DNA of 64,000 bases from an uncultured Bacteroides sp. (GTDB lineage: Bacteria; Bacteroidota; Bacteroidia; Bacteroidales; Bacteroidaceae): the NCBI RefSeq assembly GCF_963666545.1, contig NZ_OY762899.1, positions 682,001-746,000 on the forward strand. Reading direction: 5' to 3'. The notes under the pieces were generated by a model. That model was given only the letters and a program-made list of their open reading frames with translations. It was not told the DNA's origin and did no database searches. This document shows, one piece after another, positions 26,570 through 34,411 of the stretch. A program made the position numbers and the translations under genes. Each line of letters opens with the position of its first letter. Position 1 is the stretch's first letter.

Positions 26570-27979
26570 ATGATGAAAAAAGTATTCGGAATCATTTGTC
26601 TGCTCATCGCAGCCCTTTCAGTCAACGCTAATCCAATCGACTTTGACAAAGCCTTCAAAGAAAGTGCCAAGATAGAGAAACAAATCAAAAAGACATCGTT
26701 CCCTAAACGCTCGTTTAAGATTACCGACTTCGGAGCAAAGTCCGACAACGAAGCAGAACCTTGTCACGAAGCCATCAATCAGGCCATTCTGACATGTAGC
26801 CAAGCCGGCGGAGGAACAGTGATTGTACCCAAAGGTACCTTTTATACAGGCCCAATCACTCTAAAAAGCAATGTCAATCTACACATAGAAGAAGGAGCTC
26901 AATTAAAGTTCTCCACAGACCAGAGCCTTTATTTCCCCGCAGTAATTACTCGCTGGGAAGGTATCGACTGCTACAATGCCCGTCCACTAATTTATGCTTA
27001 TGGAGAAACGAACATCGCCATTACCGGCAAAGGAACAATAGACGGGCAAGGCTCCAATGAGAATTGGTGGGCTATGTGCGGAGCGCCTCATTACGGATGG
27101 AAAGAAGGTATGGTGGCTCAGCGCAACGGTGGCCGTGAACGCCTCTTGATGTATGGGGAAACTGGTACTCCCATCTACAAACGAATCATGAAGCCTGAAG
27201 ACGGCATGCGTCCACAGCTCATCAACCTATATTCTTGCAATACCGTACTGATAGAAGATGTGACGCTACTCAACTCTCCGTTCTGGGTTATCCACCCACT
27301 CTTCTGCGAAAGCCTCATCGTAAGAGGGGCAAACATCTTTAATCGTGGTCCCAACGGAGACGGATGCGACCCTGAATCATGCAAAAACGTATTGATAGAA
27401 AATTGCATCTTCGACACAGGCGATGATTGCATCGCTATCAAATCGGGAAGAAACAACGATGGCCGCAAATGGAACATTCCAAGCGAAAACATCATCGTTA
27501 GAGGCTGTGAAATGAAGAACGGACACGGCGGTGTTGTCATTGGTAGTGAAATCTCGGGAGGTTATCGTAATCTGTTTGTTGAAAATTGCAAGATGGACAG
27601 TCCCGAGTTGGACCGCGTGATCCGAATCAAAACGAGTACCTGCCGAGGCGGAGTGATAGAAAACGTATTCGTCCGCAACATTACCGTAGGTCAGTGTCGC
27701 GAATCCGTACTCCACATCAATCTGCAATACGAGAATCGCGAGAAATGTGCGAGAGGCTTTACACCCACGGTTCGTAATGTACATTTGAAGAACGTGACAT
27801 GTCAAAAGAGCCAGTTGGGTGTACTGATCATGGGTCTTGAAAGTCCCGAACACGTATATAATATCAGTATAGAAGACTCTCACTTCAACAATGTATCCAA
27901 AGATAAAAATGATATAAGCGGTGCTAAAGACGTAACTTTCAAAAACCTTTATATCAACGGCAAGCTGGTAAATCAGTAA
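26570..27979 (+). CDS. GH28 polygalacturonase, secreted
   Basis: It hydrolyses alpha-1,4 bonds of galacturonan in pectin, or a related rhamnogalacturonan bond. A signal peptide (MMKKVFGIICLLIAALSVNA) is followed by a right-handed beta-helix. The GH28 catalytic set is visible: NGDGCDP with Asp264, DTGDDCIAIKSG with Asp285 and Asp286, GHGG with His319, and RIK at 352-354; the 21-residue step between the first two aspartates matches fungal polygalacturonases. ATG at 26570 and 26573 are equivalent. It is a single gene bounded by its own promoter and terminator. At 469 residues it is in the range of bacterial exo-acting members. Its position next to arabinan genes fits joint attack on pectin; exact bond specificity is unknown. 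Confidence 0.92.
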   Translation: MMKKVFGIICLLIAALSVNANPIDFDKAFKESAKIEKQIKKTSFPKRSFKITDFGAKSDNEAEPCHEAINQAILTCSQAGGGTVIVPKGTFYTGPITLKSNVNLHIEEGAQLKFSTDQSLYFPAVITRWEGIDCYNARPLIYAYGETNIAITGKGTIDGQGSNENWWAMCGAPHYGWKEGMVAQRNGGRERLLMYGETGTPIYKRIMKPEDGMRPQLINLYSCNTVLIEDVTLLNSPFWVIHPLFCESLIVRGANIFNRGPNGDGCDPESCKNVLIENCIFDTGDDCIAIKSGRNNDGRKWNIPSENIIVRGCEMKNGHGGVVIGSEISGGYRNLFVENCKMDSPELDRVIRIKTSTCRGGVIENVFVRNITVGQCRESVLHINLQYENREKCARGFTPTVRNVHLKNVTCQKSQLGVLIMGLESPEHVYNISIEDSHFNNVSKDKNDISGAKDVTFKNLYINGKLVNQ

Positions 27980-28002
27980 GCCGAAAGCCAACGAATATTA
28001 AG

Positions 28003-28050
28003 CCGAATTGGTGACAGATAGATAGTCTATCTTCAGCAATTCGGTTTTTT
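28003..28050 (+). terminator. Intrinsic terminator after GH28
   Basis: CCGAATTG (28003-28010) pairs with CAATTCGG (28037-28044), and an inner AGATAGA/TCTATCT stem stacks inside it. Six T follow. Confidence 0.8.
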
Positions 28051-28108
28051 ATTTTGCCTGCTTTCCTATTTTTCACAAGAAATATGAACGCTGTTTCTAA
28101 ATAAGAAC

Positions 28109-28116
28109 TATCTTTG
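28109..28116 (+). promoter_or_regulatory. -7 box upstream of the TPR-oxidoreductase operon
   Basis: TATCTTTG is an exact TAnnTTTG match 32 bases before the TPR gene. It probably drives the whole operon to KorC. The -33 region is weak. Confidence 0.5.
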
Positions 28117-28147
28117 CCACTCAATAATCCGTATATTTAAACATGAT

Positions 28148-28417
28148 ATGGAGCAACTGAATACCATAAAAGAACTGATTAATCAAGGAAATATAGATAA
28201 AGCCATTCAAGAACTCGAACGTTTTCTACAAACGAATGCCACCGGAAAAGATGATGCCTATTATCTTCTGGGAAATGCTTACCGTAAGCTTGGAAACTGG
28301 CAGCAAGCCTTGAATAATTACCAATCCGCCATTGAACTCAACCCTCAAAGTCCGGCTCTACAAGCCCGTAAGATGGTTATGGATATTATGAATTTCTACT
28401 ACCAAGGATATGTATAA
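28148..28417 (+). CDS. Small tetratricopeptide-repeat protein
   Basis: This 89-residue protein has no signal peptide. It consists of about two TPR units: INQGNIDKAIQELERFLQ with AYYLLGNAYRKLGNWQQALNNYQSAIELNPQSPALQ, which has the typical W-L-G-Y-A-P pattern. TPR units bind peptides or partner proteins. It is the first gene before the four oxidoreductase subunits, 25 bases from the ferredoxin-like subunit, so it may help assembly of that complex; this is inferred from position only. Confidence 0.85.
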   Translation: MEQLNTIKELINQGNIDKAIQELERFLQTNATGKDDAYYLLGNAYRKLGNWQQALNNYQSAIELNPQSPALQARKMVMDIMNFYYQGYV

Positions 28418-28442
28418 TCAACTAACGTAATAAGATAAGATT

Positions 28443-28670
28443 ATGGCTAAAATCAGAGGAGCAATAGTTGTCAACACAGAACGCTGCAAAGGCTGCAACT
28501 TGTGTGTGGTAGCTTGCCCGGTAAAAGTTATCTCTCTTGCAAAGGAGGTTAATGCAAAAGGGTACAATTATGCCCTGGAATACTTAGAAAACACCTGCAT
28601 CGGATGCAGCGCATGCGCAACTGTTTGTCCGGACGGATGTATTACTGTTTACAAGGTTAAATGCGAATAA
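28443..28670 (+). CDS. korD: 2-oxoacid:ferredoxin oxidoreductase, delta (ferredoxin-like) subunit
   Basis: This 75-residue subunit carries electrons from the active site to ferredoxin. Two complete [4Fe-4S] motifs are seen, CKGCNLCVVACP (near 17-28) and CIGCSACATVCP (near 52-63). It begins the four-subunit set and is ten bases before the alpha subunit. The substrate is annotated as 2-oxoglutarate in related Bacteroides, but branched-chain 2-oxoacids are possible for this enzyme class. Confidence 0.92.
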   Translation: MAKIRGAIVVNTERCKGCNLCVVACPVKVISLAKEVNAKGYNYALEYLENTCIGCSACATVCPDGCITVYKVKCE

Positions 28671-28680
28671 ATTGAAGAAT

Positions 28681-29763
28681 ATGGAAGAAGAAGTTGTATT
28701 AATGAAGGGAAACGAGGCCATCTCTCATGCAGCCATTCGCTGCGGTGCAGACGGATACTTCGGCTATCCCATCACTCCACAATCGGAAGTATTGGAGACT
28801 CTTGCCGAACTCAAACCGTGGGAAACCACCGGCATGGTAGTGCTTCAAGCCGAAAGTGAAGTAGCAGCTATAAATATGGTATACGGCGGAGCCGGAAGTG
28901 GTAAAAAGGTGATGACCTCATCTTCAAGCCCCGGTATCAGCTTAAAGCAAGAAGGAATCTCCTACATAGCAGGTGCCGAACTCCCCTGCCTAATCGTGAA
29001 CGTAATGCGTGGAGGCCCCGGATTGGGAACCATTCAGCCAAGTCAGGCCGACTACTTCCAAACAGTAAAAGGTGGTGGACACGGAGATTATAGACTGATC
29101 GCATTGGCTCCCGCCTCTGTACAAGAGATGGCCGACTTTGTAGAATTATCATTCGAACTTGCCTTCAAATATCGCAATCCCGTTATGATGTTAGCCGATG
29201 GTGTCATCGGACAGATGATGGAAAAAGTTGTTCTTCCTGCTCAGAAAAAACGCCTGACGGATGAAGAAGTAATCGCACGCTGCCCGTGGGCTACTACCGG
29301 AAAGACAAAAGGTAGAAAACCGAATATTATCACCTCTCTTGAACTTGACCCGAATGCCATGGAGCAAAACAACCTTCGTCTCCAGGCTAAATATAAAGTG
29401 ATCGAAGAGAACGAAGTGCGCTACGAAGAAATAGAATGCGAAGATGCCGATTACCTCATCGTGGCTTTTGGCTCTATGGCTCGTATCGGACAAAAAGCAA
29501 TGGAAATCGCACGTGAAGAAGGTATCAAAGTAGGCATTCTGCGCCCCATCACTTTGTGGCCGTTCCCTACAAAAGCCATCGCAGGCTATGCCAATAAAGT
29601 AAAAGGCATGCTTTCTCTTGAATTAAATGCCGGACAGATGATCGAAGATATTCGTCTGGCGGTAAACGGAAGAGTAAAAGTGGAGCACTTCGGACGTTTA
29701 GGAGGCATCGTGCCCGATCCTGACGAAATTGTTGCAGCACTAAAAGAAAAACTAATCAAATAA
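28681..29763 (+). CDS. korA: 2-oxoacid:ferredoxin oxidoreductase, alpha subunit
   Basis: The alpha subunit of the thiamine-diphosphate enzyme that oxidatively decarboxylates 2-oxoacids to acyl-CoA, with electrons to ferredoxin; the reverse reaction supports reductive carboxylation in anaerobes. The protein (360 residues) shows the domain I signature GYPITPQSEVLE, QAESEVAAINMVYGGAGSGKKVMTSSSSPG, MRGGPGLGTIQPSQADY, and a C-terminal domain II with VAFGSMARIGQKA and LRPITLWPFP. The ATG at 28681 was chosen over an in-frame TTG at 28672. It is followed by a small membrane-protein gene before the beta subunit. Confidence 0.93.
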   Translation: MEEEVVLMKGNEAISHAAIRCGADGYFGYPITPQSEVLETLAELKPWETTGMVVLQAESEVAAINMVYGGAGSGKKVMTSSSSPGISLKQEGISYIAGAELPCLIVNVMRGGPGLGTIQPSQADYFQTVKGGGHGDYRLIALAPASVQEMADFVELSFELAFKYRNPVMMLADGVIGQMMEKVVLPAQKKRLTDEEVIARCPWATTGKTKGRKPNIITSLELDPNAMEQNNLRLQAKYKVIEENEVRYEEIECEDADYLIVAFGSMARIGQKAMEIAREEGIKVGILRPITLWPFPTKAIAGYANKVKGMLSLELNAGQMIEDIRLAVNGRVKVEHFGRLGGIVPDPDEIVAALKEKLIK

Positions 29764-29772
29764 AAAGCAAAG

Positions 29773-29943
29773 ATGAATCCTCAAAAAATAAGAACCATCC
29801 TAAACATACTTTTTATGATTGGCACCTTGATTGCCATTATCATTTACTTTGCCGTAGATGATAAACAAACCTTTATCTATGTATGTGCTGCAGCCATCTT
29901 CGTGAAGATAATGGAATTCTTTATACGATTCACTAACAGGTAA
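29773..29943 (+). CDS. Small membrane protein within the oxidoreductase operon
   Basis: An ATG-initiated frame of 56 codons, too short for many gene finders, fits exactly between korA (9 bases before) and korB (5 bases after). The product starts MNPQKIRTILNILFMIG, has two hydrophobic segments (about 9-25 and 34-50) separated by VDDKQTF, and ends EFFIRFTNR. Two short membrane helices with the loop between them suggest an inner-membrane hairpin. No family was recognised. The tight spacing strongly supports translation. It may dock the soluble oxidoreductase near the membrane, but that is a guess. Confidence 0.75.
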   Translation: MNPQKIRTILNILFMIGTLIAIIIYFAVDDKQTFIYVCAAAIFVKIMEFFIRFTNR

Positions 29944-29948
29944 ACATT

Positions 29949-30716
29949 ATGATAACAAGAGAAGATATAATCAAACCCGAGAATCTGGTTTACCAGAAAC
30001 CGGTTTTAATGAATGATAACGCCATGCACTACTGCCCCGGCTGTAGCCACGGAGTCGTTCATAAGCTCATCGCCGAAGTGATAGAAGAAATGGGAATGGA
30101 AGATAAAACCATTGGCATCTCTCCGGTAGGATGTGCCGTTTTCATGTATAATTATCTGGATATAGACTGGCAAGAAGCCGCCCACGGACGTGCTCCCGCC
30201 GTAGCCACAGCCATCAAACGTTTATGGCCGGAGAGACTGGTATTCACTTATCAAGGAGACGGTGACTTGGCTTGCATCGGCACAGCCGAAACCATACACG
30301 CTCTTAATCGCGGAGACAATATCACTATTATTTTCATCAATAACGGTATCTACGGAATGACAGGCGGACAAATGGCTCCAACAACCCTTGTGGGAATGAA
30401 AACTGCCACTTGTCCCGAAGGCCGTGATGTGCATTTACACGGCTATCCAATCAAGATCACTGAAATTGCAGCGCAACTGGAAGGTACAGCCTATGTTACC
30501 CGCCAATCAGTGCAAAGCGTAGCTGCCATCCGCAAAGCAAAAAAAGCTATCCGCAAAGCATTCGAGAACTCGATGAGCGGAAAAGGTTCCAATCTGGTAG
30601 AGATTGTATCTACCTGCAATGCCGGATGGAAGATGACACCTGTCGACGCCAATACATGGATGGAAAAGAACATGTTCCCTTTCTATCCGCTGGGCGATAT
30701 TAAGGACAAAGAATAA
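29949..30716 (+). CDS. korB: 2-oxoacid:ferredoxin oxidoreductase, beta subunit
   Basis: This 255-residue subunit binds thiamine diphosphate. Conserved features are the N-terminal HYCPGCSHGVVHKL with two cysteines, GISPVGCAVF, HGRAPAVATAIKR, and the cofactor/magnesium motif GDGDLACIG followed by IIFINNGIYGMTGGQMAPTT. It works with KorA as the catalytic core. It is followed by the gamma subunit after 18 bases. Confidence 0.95.
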   Translation: MITREDIIKPENLVYQKPVLMNDNAMHYCPGCSHGVVHKLIAEVIEEMGMEDKTIGISPVGCAVFMYNYLDIDWQEAAHGRAPAVATAIKRLWPERLVFTYQGDGDLACIGTAETIHALNRGDNITIIFINNGIYGMTGGQMAPTTLVGMKTATCPEGRDVHLHGYPIKITEIAAQLEGTAYVTRQSVQSVAAIRKAKKAIRKAFENSMSGKGSNLVEIVSTCNAGWKMTPVDANTWMEKNMFPFYPLGDIKDKE

Positions 30717-30734
30717 TGCTAAAAGTCAACTAAG

Positions 30735-31277
30735 ATGAAAGAAGAAATAATTATAGCAGGGTTTGGCGGACAAGGTGTCTTGTCGATGGGAAAGATTCTA
30801 GCCTATTCCGGATTGATGGAAGACAAAGAAGTGACTTGGATGCCTGCCTACGGACCCGAGCAACGAGGAGGAACAGCAAATGTTACGGTTATTGTAAGTG
30901 ACAACAAAATCTCCTCGCCTATTTTGAGTAAATACGACACAGCGATCATTCTGAATCAACCTTCGCTCGAAAAGTTTGAAAGCAAAGTGAAACCCGGTGG
31001 CATACTCATATACGACGGATACGGCATCATCCATCCACCTACGCGTAAAGACATCAAAGTCTATCGCATAGACGCTATGGATGCAGCCAATGAGATGAAC
31101 AATGCAAAAGCATTCAACATGATCGTACTTGGCGGATTGTTGAAGCTACGTCCCATCGTTACCATCGGAAACGTACTGAAAGGGTTGAAGAAGACCTTGC
31201 CTGAGCGCCATCATCATCTGATACCGATGAACGAAGCGGCCATACTCAAGGGTATGGAACTGATTCATGAACAATAG
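30735..31277 (+). CDS. korC: 2-oxoacid:ferredoxin oxidoreductase, gamma subunit
   Basis: The gamma subunit (180 residues) is thought to contribute to CoA handling and subunit contacts. It opens with the nucleotide-like loop IAGFGGQGVLSMGKILAYSG and continues with TWMPAYGPEQRGGTANVTVIVSD, both diagnostic of the family. ERHHHLIPMNEAAILKGMEL closes the protein. It is the last gene of the operon and is followed by a hairpin. Confidence 0.94.
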   Translation: MKEEIIIAGFGGQGVLSMGKILAYSGLMEDKEVTWMPAYGPEQRGGTANVTVIVSDNKISSPILSKYDTAIILNQPSLEKFESKVKPGGILIYDGYGIIHPPTRKDIKVYRIDAMDAANEMNNAKAFNMIVLGGLLKLRPIVTIGNVLKGLKKTLPERHHHLIPMNEAAILKGMELIHEQ

Positions 31278-31304
31278 ATGATCCATCCTAACAGATAATC
31301 ATAT

Positions 31305-31340
31305 ACCCGGATTTGCATCAGTTGCAGACCCGGGTTTATT
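31305..31340 (+). terminator. Possible terminator after korC
   Basis: ACCCGG and TTTGCA (31305-31317) face TGCA and CCGGGT (31323-31335), giving an imperfect stem with a short loop. TTATTCGT follows, a weak T-run. Confidence 0.5.
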
Positions 31341-31403
31341 CGTCCCTGACCTCGCCTTTATCTTTCGAAGCAATAATTGAAGTTAATACACAAAGCTTTT
31401 CGG

Positions 31404-31432
31404 TTGACGATTTATTTTTTATTGTATATTTG
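31404..31432 (+). promoter_or_regulatory. Promoter of the porin gene
   Basis: TTG at 31404-31406 and TATATTTG at 31425-31432, 18 bases apart. The transcript should start near 31436, only about six bases before the ATG at 31442. Confidence 0.6.
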
Positions 31433-31441
31433 CCCCTAATT

Positions 31442-33457
31442 ATGAAAAGATTCCTACTTATATATATCGCTCTAGTCATCATTGGCCAAGTGAGTGCACT
31501 CGCTCAGGTCAGACAAAACGATGCTTTTGACGAAAACGGAAATCAGATAGATCCGTCCATGCGCGTAAAAAAGGATAGCTCAAATGTAGAAATACAAAGT
31601 GTACCTCCCAAGCTATATATGTGGAACATAAGCGAAGAATTAGGCAATATCAAGCCCATCGAGGTAGATACTGCATTCCATCATTTTCAGAATACCAACT
31701 TGGGGGAAGGAATAAAAGGGCACTATAACTATTTGGGAAATCTCGGCGCTCCCCGTCTGTCCCGCTTATTTTTCGAACGTCCTCAAGCCTCTTCAGCAAT
31801 GTTTATGGATCCTTTTTCAAGTTTCTATGTAAACCCTTGGGAATTCAAATTCACGAATAGCAATATACCCTATACAAATCTAACGTATTATAAGGCCGGT
31901 AGCAAAATAGATGGAGAAGAGCGCTTCAAATCTTATTTCTCCGTGAATGCCAACAAACGGTTATCGTTTGGATTTAACATAGACTACCTTTATGGGCGGG
32001 GGTTATATAGCAATCAGTCTACTGCATTCTTTAATGGAGGACTATTTGGTAGCTATATCGGCGATCGTTATCAAGCTCATCTGATTTACAACAACTACAC
32101 CATGAAAATGTCCGAAAACGGTGGAATCACTGATGACAGATACATCACCAATCCGGAGCAAATGGCCGAAGGCACGAAACAATATGAACCTACAAACATC
32201 CCGACCAAACTAACAAGTACATGGAACAAAAACAACAAGTACTATGTACACTTCACACACCGATACAATATCGGATTTACCCGAAAAGCTACCGGAGTAA
32301 AGAACGACACGATTGACAGATACATTCCAGTCACCAGCTTCATTCATACTGTAAACCTGGAGAAATCTCGTCACCGTTATATTTCTAAAAAAGAAGCAAA
32401 AGATTTCTACAAAAACACCTATATCAATAGAGGACGGTTTGCAAGCGATGATTCCACCACTTACATAGGCATTAAAAACACCTTTGGCATTGCTTTACTC
32501 GAAGGTTTTAACAAATATGCCAAATCCGGACTAACCGCTTATATTTCTCACAAAATGAGCAAATATGAGTTGATGAACAAGGACTCTGTATCAACTGATA
32601 AATATGACGAGCAAGAAGTATTCGTGGGTGGAGAATTATCGAAACGACAAGGTAGTTTGCTTCATTACACCATTAATGGTGAGATCGGCGCTCTTGAGCA
32701 AGCCATCGGCCAGTTTCGTGTAAAAGGTGACATGGACTTGAATTTTCATTTGTGGAAAGATACCGTGAGTTTGATTGCCCGAGCTTCCGTTAGCAATACC
32801 TTACCGGCGTTTTACATGAGACATTATCACTCCAACCACTTCTATTGGGACAATACTTTCGACAAAGAATTCCGTTCTCGCATTGAAGGTGAGCTCAATA
32901 TCCAACGTTGGCAAACGAACCTGAAAGTCGGAGTGGAAAACATTAAGAATTACACTTATCTGAATGAGCTGGCACTGCCGGCCCAGTTCAGCGATAACAT
33001 TCAAGTAGTGTCTGTTACGTTGAATCAAAACTTTAAGGCGGGCATTTTTCATTTAGACAATGAGGTCACTTGGCAACAATCGAGTAACAACACCATACTG
33101 CCGTTACCTAAACTCTCTTTATATCACAATCTGTATTTAGAGACCAAATTGGCCAAGAAGGTATTAAGCGTACAGTTAGGAGCCGATGTTCGTTATTTTA
33201 GCAAATACAACGCTCCGGCCTATACACCGGCCATTCAGCAGTTTCACCTGCAAGCTACCGACGATCAGGTGCAGATCGGAGGTTATCCCATTGTGAACTT
33301 ATACGCCAATTTACAGTTGAAACGTACTCGCTTTTTCGTGATGATGTCTCATGTGAATCAAGGGATGATGAGCAACTCCAACTATTTTCTCTCACCCCAC
33401 TACCCCATTAACCCCAGGATGCTTAAGTTTGGCCTTTCGTGGAACTTTTATGATTAA
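31442..33457 (+). CDS. Putative outer-membrane porin (Porin_10-like beta-barrel)
   Basis: A signal peptide (MKRFLLIYIALVIIGQVSALAQ) precedes about 650 residues rich in alternating aromatic/polar strands, such as NLTYYKAGSKIDGEERFKSY, FGFNIDYLYGRGLY and RFFVMMSHVNQGMM, ending in FGLSWNFYD with a terminal aromatic-rich strand. This is the pattern of the large putative porins conserved in Bacteroides. The ATG at 31442 was chosen because an in-frame ATG at 31313 lies before the promoter and the signal. The solute-binding gene follows seven bases after the stop. Transported compounds are unknown. Confidence 0.82.
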   Translation: MKRFLLIYIALVIIGQVSALAQVRQNDAFDENGNQIDPSMRVKKDSSNVEIQSVPPKLYMWNISEELGNIKPIEVDTAFHHFQNTNLGEGIKGHYNYLGNLGAPRLSRLFFERPQASSAMFMDPFSSFYVNPWEFKFTNSNIPYTNLTYYKAGSKIDGEERFKSYFSVNANKRLSFGFNIDYLYGRGLYSNQSTAFFNGGLFGSYIGDRYQAHLIYNNYTMKMSENGGITDDRYITNPEQMAEGTKQYEPTNIPTKLTSTWNKNNKYYVHFTHRYNIGFTRKATGVKNDTIDRYIPVTSFIHTVNLEKSRHRYISKKEAKDFYKNTYINRGRFASDDSTTYIGIKNTFGIALLEGFNKYAKSGLTAYISHKMSKYELMNKDSVSTDKYDEQEVFVGGELSKRQGSLLHYTINGEIGALEQAIGQFRVKGDMDLNFHLWKDTVSLIARASVSNTLPAFYMRHYHSNHFYWDNTFDKEFRSRIEGELNIQRWQTNLKVGVENIKNYTYLNELALPAQFSDNIQVVSVTLNQNFKAGIFHLDNEVTWQQSSNNTILPLPKLSLYHNLYLETKLAKKVLSVQLGADVRYFSKYNAPAYTPAIQQFHLQATDDQVQIGGYPIVNLYANLQLKRTRFFVMMSHVNQGMMSNSNYFLSPHYPINPRMLKFGLSWNFYD

Positions 33458-33463
33458 TGCCGT

Positions 33464-34291
33464 ATGACATTACCAAAATCAAAACTACTGAAGTACTTCG
33501 TACTAGGCATCCTTTCGGTGCTTATCGCTTCTGTGTGGTTCCGCAAAGAAAAACCTCAAAACTCCCCACGTGACTATACTGCCATCCAGTCCGAAGGAAT
33601 CATCAGAGTGGCAACAGAATATAACTCTATCGGATACTACACTGACGGCGACAGCATCTCCGGTTTTCATTACGAACTTATTAACGCTTTTGCCAAACAG
33701 AAAGGATTAAAAGCGGAAATTACTCCCGAAATGAGTTTTGAAAAACGGCTTCGAGGTTTAAGCGATGGCACTTTCGATATGATTGCTTCCGGCATACAAG
33801 CCACGAGTGAGTTTAGAGACTCGCTACTGCTGACTACCCCGATCTTTTTAAGTAAGCAAATACTCGTTCAGCGAAGAGCAATAAAAGGAGATTCCACCTA
33901 CATCAGGAATCAACTCGACCTAGCAGGTAAAACCCTCCATGTAATCAAGGGATCACCATCCATACTCCGCATACAGAATTTAGGAAACGAAATTGGCGAC
34001 ACTATTTATGTGAAAGAGATTGATAAATATGGCCCCGAACAACTTCTAGCCATGGTAGCTCACGGAGACATCAAATATGCTGTGTGCGACGAAGATATTG
34101 CACGCGCAGCCATCGACTCGTTTCCACAACTGGACATTAATACCAAGATCAGTTTCACGCAGTTCTATTCATGGGCTGTGAGTAAACAATCTCCCGCATT
34201 ATTGGATACACTAAATGCCTGGCTGAAAACGTTCAGCAAAAGTAAAGAGTTTCAGCGTATCTACTATAAATACTACGGCAAGCACCGCTAA
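33464..34291 (+). CDS. Membrane-anchored periplasmic solute-binding protein (SBP_bac_3)
   Basis: An N-terminal membrane segment (LLKYFVLGILSVLIASVWF) anchors a type II periplasmic binding domain of about 230 residues. Motifs include GIIRVATEYNSIGYYTDGD, ISGFHYELINAFAKQKGL, LSDGTFDMIASGIQATSEF and LHVIKGSPSILRIQNLG. The domain also occurs at the N-terminus of MltF lytic transglycosylases, but no transglycosylase domain follows here, and no ABC permease or ATPase genes are near. It is probably a sensor or a peptidoglycan-related binding protein translated with the porin. 275 residues. Confidence 0.8.
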   Translation: MTLPKSKLLKYFVLGILSVLIASVWFRKEKPQNSPRDYTAIQSEGIIRVATEYNSIGYYTDGDSISGFHYELINAFAKQKGLKAEITPEMSFEKRLRGLSDGTFDMIASGIQATSEFRDSLLLTTPIFLSKQILVQRRAIKGDSTYIRNQLDLAGKTLHVIKGSPSILRIQNLGNEIGDTIYVKEIDKYGPEQLLAMVAHGDIKYAVCDEDIARAAIDSFPQLDINTKISFTQFYSWAVSKQSPALLDTLNAWLKTFSKSKEFQRIYYKYYGKHR

Positions 34292-34372
34292 AAAAGCAAG
34301 TTAATTTCACCTATTCACTGTGAGTCATCATTACATTTTTACAGCCCTATAGGGTAATCTAAAATAATCATG

Positions 34373-34380
34373 TATATTTG
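34373..34380 (+). promoter_or_regulatory. -7 box upstream of the Gfo/Idh/MocA gene
   Basis: TATATTTG is an exact TAnnTTTG match 32 bases before the ATG at 34412. The palindrome CCCTATAGGG at 34345-34354 lies where a -33 element would be and may be an operator. Confidence 0.5.
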
Positions 34381-34411
34381 CGTAACAAGAGACGTTTTTA
34401 ATAAAAGGATT

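Noticed and set aside
34370-34411. N-terminal extension of the Gfo/Idh/MocA protein from ATG 34370
   Set aside because: The first codons overlap the -7 box TATATTTG, and the nucleotide-binding fold begins right after the ATG at 34412.
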